Positions 43,412 to 46,858 of a stretch of 46,858 nt of DNA are shown here, piece by piece. A program made the translations under genes and the position numbers. The notes under the pieces were generated by a model. It searched no databases. It was not told where the DNA came from and saw nothing but the letters and a program-made list of their open reading frames with translations. This stretch comes from an uncultured bacterium (GTDB lineage Bacteria > Bacteroidota > Bacteroidia > Chitinophagales > Chitinophagaceae), in the NCBI GenBank assembly GCA_903921675.1, contig CAIXQW010000161.1, forward strand, positions 1-46,858. Reading direction: 5' to 3'. Position 1 is the stretch's first letter. Every line of letters begins with the position of its first letter.

Positions 43412-43419
43412 TACATTTG
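43412..43419 (+). promoter_or_regulatory. Candidate -7 element of the flippase gene
   Basis: TACATTTG is an exact TAnnTTTG match, 36 bases before the GTG start at 43456. Confidence 0.45.
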
Positions 43420-43455
43420 CCAAGCATTTTTCTATTTCATTAAAAATCAACAACT

Positions 43456-44958
43456 GTGAGCATAAAAAGTTTGGCCTCGCAAACATTGTGGTATGGCCTA
43501 AGTAATATTTTGGGGAGATTTCTCAATTATTTTCTTACACTTATACTTTTTTATATATATAAGCCTGAGCAAATTGCTGGAGTAATGCAAGTGTATGTAA
43601 TAGTTCCCTTTTTAAATATCCTATTTACATTAGGTTTAGAAACTTCTTATTTTAGATTTAGCCAAACAGTAGATAAGCAAAAACTATTTAATACTTTGAA
43701 TACTTTTTTGTTTGGCAGTACTATAATTTTAACAATCATCATGATACTATCCAATGGTGGAATGACTTCTTTATTAGACATGCAAAGAAATACTACTTAT
43801 TATACTTGGATGATATGGTTGGTAGCAATAGATACTTTAAGTACTATTCCATTTGCAAAATTAAGGCACGAAAATAGGCCTAAGCGCTTTGCTGCTATAA
43901 AATTATTAAATATCGTAATCAATGTAGTGCTGGTATTATTTTTTCTTGTATTATGCCCTAAAATAATAGCATCAGGAACTACAATACCAACATGGTTGTA
44001 TCATCCTGCTATTGGCATTGGCTATTTTATTCTTGCAAATTTAGCTGCATCTATTGTTACCTTCTTTTTGCTATTACCACAATGGAAAGGCTATGTAATG
44101 CAAATAGATAAAGGATTATTAAAGCAAATTATGATATACTCTTACCCTATAATTATAGTAGGTTTTGGTGGAATGATTAATGATTTTTTAAGTAGAATTA
44201 CCTATTATAAAGTATTGCATAATCCATTACCAGAATTAGATAGAGAGTTTGGAATTTTTATTGCCAATTATAAATTGGCAGTGCTTGCTACCTTATTTAT
44301 TCAGGTATTTAAAATGGGTGCAGAGCCTTTCTTTTTTAAACAAAGTGGTAGCAAAGATGCACCAGCTACTTATGCCAGAGTTACCAAAATATTTTCTATT
44401 ATTTGTTGTGTATTGTTTTTATTTATTGCCATGAATTTAGATATATTCAAACTATTAATAGCCAGAAAAAATGTAGAATACGCAGAAGGTATACATATCG
44501 TACCAATACTCACACTTGCAAATATTTTCTTGGGGATGTATTACAACCTTAGTGTATGGTATAAAGTAACTAACAATACGATGAAAGGTGCGTTGATTAC
44601 ATTAATAGGTGTGATAATTACAATTGCATTAAATATAATATTTGTGCCAATTTTTCACTATACAGGCGCAGCATGGGCAACATTCTTTTGCTACTTTACT
44701 ATGCTAGTTATTTCTTACATATGGGGGCAAAAATATTATCCAATACCATATGATGTAAAAAACATTTTTATCTATTTTGGATTAGTAGTTGGCATGTATT
44801 TTTTGAGCACTTACCTATCTAATGCAATGCAAATTGGTGGTATTTTATATGGTATTGCATGTTTTATTATTGCTACCATTGTATTTTTATTTGTAGCTAT
44901 AAAGATTGATAAAACTGAATTTGCAAGTTTGCCTTTGATAGGAAAATATATTAGCTAA
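43456..44958 (+). CDS. Wzx/MATE-type polysaccharide flippase
   Basis: A 500-residue integral membrane protein with about 12-14 hydrophobic segments. The opening SIKSLASQTLWYGLSNILGRFLNYF is the family start, with the later GGMINDFLSRITYYK and AEPFFFKQ. Members of the MOP superfamily flip lipid-linked oligosaccharides for O-antigen, capsule or exopolysaccharide. No glycosyltransferases are adjacent, so this is a standalone copy. The start is GTG 43456, directly before the conserved N terminus. The 260-base gap upstream (43196-43455) holds only the two divergent promoters. Confidence 0.87.
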   Translation: MSIKSLASQTLWYGLSNILGRFLNYFLTLILFYIYKPEQIAGVMQVYVIVPFLNILFTLGLETSYFRFSQTVDKQKLFNTLNTFLFGSTIILTIIMILSNGGMTSLLDMQRNTTYYTWMIWLVAIDTLSTIPFAKLRHENRPKRFAAIKLLNIVINVVLVLFFLVLCPKIIASGTTIPTWLYHPAIGIGYFILANLAASIVTFFLLLPQWKGYVMQIDKGLLKQIMIYSYPIIIVGFGGMINDFLSRITYYKVLHNPLPELDREFGIFIANYKLAVLATLFIQVFKMGAEPFFFKQSGSKDAPATYARVTKIFSIICCVLFLFIAMNLDIFKLLIARKNVEYAEGIHIVPILTLANIFLGMYYNLSVWYKVTNNTMKGALITLIGVIITIALNIIFVPIFHYTGAAWATFFCYFTMLVISYIWGQKYYPIPYDVKNIFIYFGLVVGMYFLSTYLSNAMQIGGILYGIACFIIATIVFLFVAIKIDKTEFASLPLIGKYIS

Positions 44959-44983
44959 TTAATTTTCTAGATAAAAATTCATT

Positions 44984-44991
44984 TACTTTTG
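44984..44991 (+). promoter_or_regulatory. Candidate -7 element of the pentapeptide-repeat gene
   Basis: TACTTTTG is an exact TAnnTTTG match, 15 bases before ATG 45007. It suggests the gene is expressed separately from the flippase. Confidence 0.45.
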
Positions 44992-45006
44992 AACAGTTAA
45001 AAATTA

Positions 45007-45567
45007 ATGAAAGACAACAAGCAACTTGATTGTAAAGATTTCTCTATCCATCCTTTATCCGAAACAGAATATGATGATTGCATATTTACCAATTGTAATT
45101 TTAATTCTATTTCAATGGCAGCAATTAAATTTACCAGCTGTCAGTGGATAGCTTGCAATCTAAGTAATGCAATTATTACACAAACAGCATTCAGAGATGC
45201 TACCTTTACAAACTGTAAAATGCTTGGCTTACAGTTTGACGAATGCAACGAATTTTTATTTGCTGTTAGTTTTGCAGATTGCGTACTTAACTATTCTTCG
45301 TTTTATAAAAGAGCCTTAAAGAAAACAAGATTCACCAATTGCCAACTAACTGAAGTAGATTTTACAGAGGCTGATTTAAGTGCTGTATTATTTGACAATT
45401 GCAATTTATCTGGAGCAGTTTTTGAACATACCAATTTAGAAAATACAGATTTTAGCACTGCATATCATTTCAGCATACATCCAGAATTAAATAAATTAAA
45501 AAAAACGAAGTTTGCTAAAGAAAGCCTTAGTGGCTTATTAGATAGATATGATTTAGAAATTGAATAG
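45007..45567 (+). CDS. Pentapeptide-repeat protein (Qnr/MfpA-like fold)
   Basis: A 186-residue cytoplasmic protein made almost wholly of pentapeptide repeats with Phe or Leu at the central position (CIFTNCNFNS, CNLSN, TRFTNCQLTEVDFTEADLSA, CNLSGAVFEHTNLENTDF). This pattern folds as a right-handed quadrilateral beta-helix. The length and a central irregular break (about 75-95) resemble the Qnr group that mimics DNA and protects gyrase, so a topoisomerase-related role is possible but unproven. It ends at a strong terminator at 45584-45616. Confidence 0.85.
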   Translation: MKDNKQLDCKDFSIHPLSETEYDDCIFTNCNFNSISMAAIKFTSCQWIACNLSNAIITQTAFRDATFTNCKMLGLQFDECNEFLFAVSFADCVLNYSSFYKRALKKTRFTNCQLTEVDFTEADLSAVLFDNCNLSGAVFEHTNLENTDFSTAYHFSIHPELNKLKKTKFAKESLSGLLDRYDLEIE

Positions 45568-45583
45568 CAAAGCAACACATAAT

Positions 45584-45616
45584 AAAAAGCCCATTACAAC
45601 TTGTAATGGTCTTTTT
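45584..45616 (+). terminator. Terminator of the pentapeptide-repeat gene
   Basis: AAAAAG-C-CCATTACAA pairs with TTGTAATGG-T-CTTTTT around a single-base turn, with one mismatch, and ends in a T run 45 bases after the last T of the tract's own gene region. The actual loop probably opens to four or five bases. Confidence 0.85.
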
Positions 45617-45759
45617 ATTAGGTAATGTGGTCAAAATTAGGAGGTTTTTTGTTCCATATTTCTTTAGAACTTTGTCAAGTTAGTATAAAAGGAAATAGGC
45701 TCTGCTGAGGAGCAACCTATCAGAGATACTACTAATGTGCGACTAAAATAATAGTTGGA

Positions 45760-45786
45760 TTAATGAGGGTTTCTTACCCTCATTAA
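45760..45786 (-). terminator. Hairpin downstream of the transposase gene
   Basis: TTAATGAGGGT (45760-45770) and ACCCTCATTAA (45776-45786) form a perfect 11-bp stem around TTCTT. It lies 21 bases beyond the transposase stop on the minus strand, with only a weak T tract. A second, weaker hairpin (ATAGG/CCTAT with inner GCTC/GAGC) is at 45695-45720. Nothing else is recognised in 45617-45807. Confidence 0.6.
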
Positions 45787-45807
45787 TATTTTAAGAGCAC
45801 CTTATTT

Positions 45808-46731
45808 CTAAAAAAACCTATCTGGGTTGTTTTTCATATAGAGATACCATTTAATAAAATTTTTCTTAGCTTCAAATCTTAGTCCTCTATGTATTCTCAG
45901 TTTGTCCTTTAGATGTGTAAAATAATTTTCAATTCTATTTGTTGTATTTGGAATTTGTTCATCATCCAAATAATTAAACATATTTGGAATAGCATTTTCT
46001 AATAAGGAGAAAGCAGCATGTAAATTCTTATGTGTGTACCAAAATCTTCCTGTATTTTGACTTTGTGTTTTTTGATTTATGAACTCGTGATTTATTTTAT
46101 ACCAGTTAAAAAACGCCCCAAGCCAGATATTAGAGTCTTCAATAGACTTAATAGATGTTAATTGATTAGATAGTTTTAAAAGCGATGCAGATTGTTCCAA
46201 TTTTGGCTTAGAGCTTAGATAATTGCGCACTTGCCTTTTTATATGTACTAGGCATCTTTGAATAATTGCATTGGGAAATACCTTTTTTATTGACTTTAAA
46301 ATAGCTTTATGTCCATCACACGTAACACTATAAACATCAACACCTAACTTTTTTAAATTCTGCAAATCCTCTTTAATCTCCGTATATTTTTCTTGATTAG
46401 TTTCTCTATATAGTTGCACATATCTTAAATTATGGTCATAATATAAAATCAAGCATAAGCCATTCGGAAAATAACTGCCATCTATTAATAAATGAACTCT
46501 CGTTTTACTTCGAACTTCAACAACTGGTGCTGAATTTAAATATTGATTAAATATCCTTTGAATTTTACTTTGAGAGTAGCCACTATCTCTAACGAGATAT
46601 TTGTATACTTGTCTTTCAATAATCCATTTCTTAAACCAAATAAACTCATTTTTATTTTTTACATCATGCCGAAGGAGTAAAAAACTAAAATTACACTGCT
46701 TACAAAAATACCTTTGCTTGCCATTTTGCAA
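45808..46731 (-). CDS. IS256-type (IS1249-like) transposase, N terminus out of frame
   Basis: A 307-residue frame from TTG 46731. The RNase H-like DDE core is complete: Asp84 in LLIDGSYFPNG, Asp139 in VTCDGHKAILKSI, the Cys/His pair in QRCLVHIKRQ and Glu268 in TTNRIENYFTHLKDKLRIHR. The N-terminal zinc ribbon is split. CKQC lies in this frame, while the upstream half (GNPKCKICGL) is in the same frame but has no start codon. The natural ATG at 46787-46789 is one base out because of seven A's (46780-46786); with six it would read MKKGNPKCKICG. Either a broken element or one using slippage. Confidence 0.85.
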   Translation of the reverse strand: MQNGKQRYFCKQCNFSFLLLRHDVKNKNEFIWFKKWIIERQVYKYLVRDSGYSQSKIQRIFNQYLNSAPVVEVRSKTRVHLLIDGSYFPNGLCLILYYDHNLRYVQLYRETNQEKYTEIKEDLQNLKKLGVDVYSVTCDGHKAILKSIKKVFPNAIIQRCLVHIKRQVRNYLSSKPKLEQSASLLKLSNQLTSIKSIEDSNIWLGAFFNWYKINHEFINQKTQSQNTGRFWYTHKNLHAAFSLLENAIPNMFNYLDDEQIPNTTNRIENYFTHLKDKLRIHRGLRFEAKKNFIKWYLYMKNNPDRFF

Positions 46732-46858
46732 GCCACGTTTTTGGCTTGATAAACCACAAATTTTACACTTTGGATTGCCTTTTTTTCATCTGTAAATTTA
46801 ATCCTAAGAAACCGTTTTCATAAACATTGAATAAAAGATAAGCCTAGACTGAATTACA

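Larger units (their letters stand above)
45619..46858 (-). mobile_element. Insertion sequence of the IS256 superfamily, ends not defined
   Basis: The transposase gene and its flanking hairpins mark an insertion sequence that lies between the pentapeptide-gene terminator and the window edge. I could not find a convincing pair of terminal inverted repeats or a target duplication. The right end lies within the last 70 bases or beyond the window, so these limits are outer bounds only. Confidence 0.45.

Noticed and set aside
45685-46858. Similar AT-rich stretches near 45685 and 46835 as IS ends
   Set aside because: The similarity (ATAAAAG, GGCT/GCCT, CTGA) is in direct orientation, short and gapped, so it is not a convincing terminal inverted repeat.

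Overview
The window is AT-rich DNA (about one third G+C by eye) from a member of the Bacteroidota, most likely a Chitinophagales-type organism. Several independent signs agree. Three secreted proteins end in type IX secretion (T9SS) sorting domains. SprB-type repeats are present. Many genes are preceded by the Bacteroidota -7 element TAnnTTTG, and Shine-Dalgarno sequences are scarce. PurF and IleS are the long Bacteroidota forms, and ileS is followed by a DksA-like gene with a long Ala/Lys/Pro tail. No rRNA, tRNA or CRISPR array was seen. This is mostly ordinary chromosomal sequence, with an insertion sequence entering at the right edge.

Layout. 1-660: two tandem copies of a tiny Ala/Thr/Pro-rich lipoprotein gene, each with its own copy of the same terminator. 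734-4886: purF, a family 16 glycoside hydrolase, a SixA-like phosphatase and a small Cys/His/Asp protein. 5047-9427: a HmuY-like lipoprotein, a beta-propeller T9SS protein and an outer-membrane protein. 9512-11371: a two-gene operon of a ferritin-like/CCC1 fusion and a TauE/SafE permease. 11400-18481: housekeeping and stress genes (TPR protein, START-domain protein, M3 peptidase, glutathione peroxidase, DUF502 protein, alpha/beta hydrolase, unknown). 18669-22697: a large M43 metalloprotease with SprB-like repeats. 23025-26943: the sdhCAB operon, interrupted between sdhA and sdhB by a gene for a 23S-rRNA-intervening-sequence-type four-helix-bundle protein. 27053-28833: a secreted protein and a YdjM-like membrane protein. 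29062-35747 (minus strand): ileS-dksA-like, a class III aminotransferase and miaE. 35845-41258: an M1 peptidase with a probable outer-membrane barrel, a GNAT acetyltransferase, ACMSD and a lone ExbD. 41264-45567: a transglutaminase-like protein, a broken small gene, a secreted coiled-coil protein, a flippase and a pentapeptide-repeat protein. 45808-46858: an IS256-type transposase gene.

The most unusual structure is at 25710-26187. The four-helix-bundle gene lies inside the succinate dehydrogenase operon and is bracketed by imperfect complementary arms built from ATTGTT units. This is the same architecture as intervening sequences in 23S rRNA, but placed in an mRNA. The gene's natural ATG is separated from its reading frame by one extra A in a run of nine. 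The transposase at the right edge shows the same one-base excess in an A run just after its ATG. Other points of interest are a 17-bp inverted repeat pair upstream of sdhC that includes an FNR/CRP-like box, an 11-bp triplication that builds a chain of overlapping ATGA start/stop codons before the HmuY-like gene, and a small gene interrupted by an in-frame TAA.
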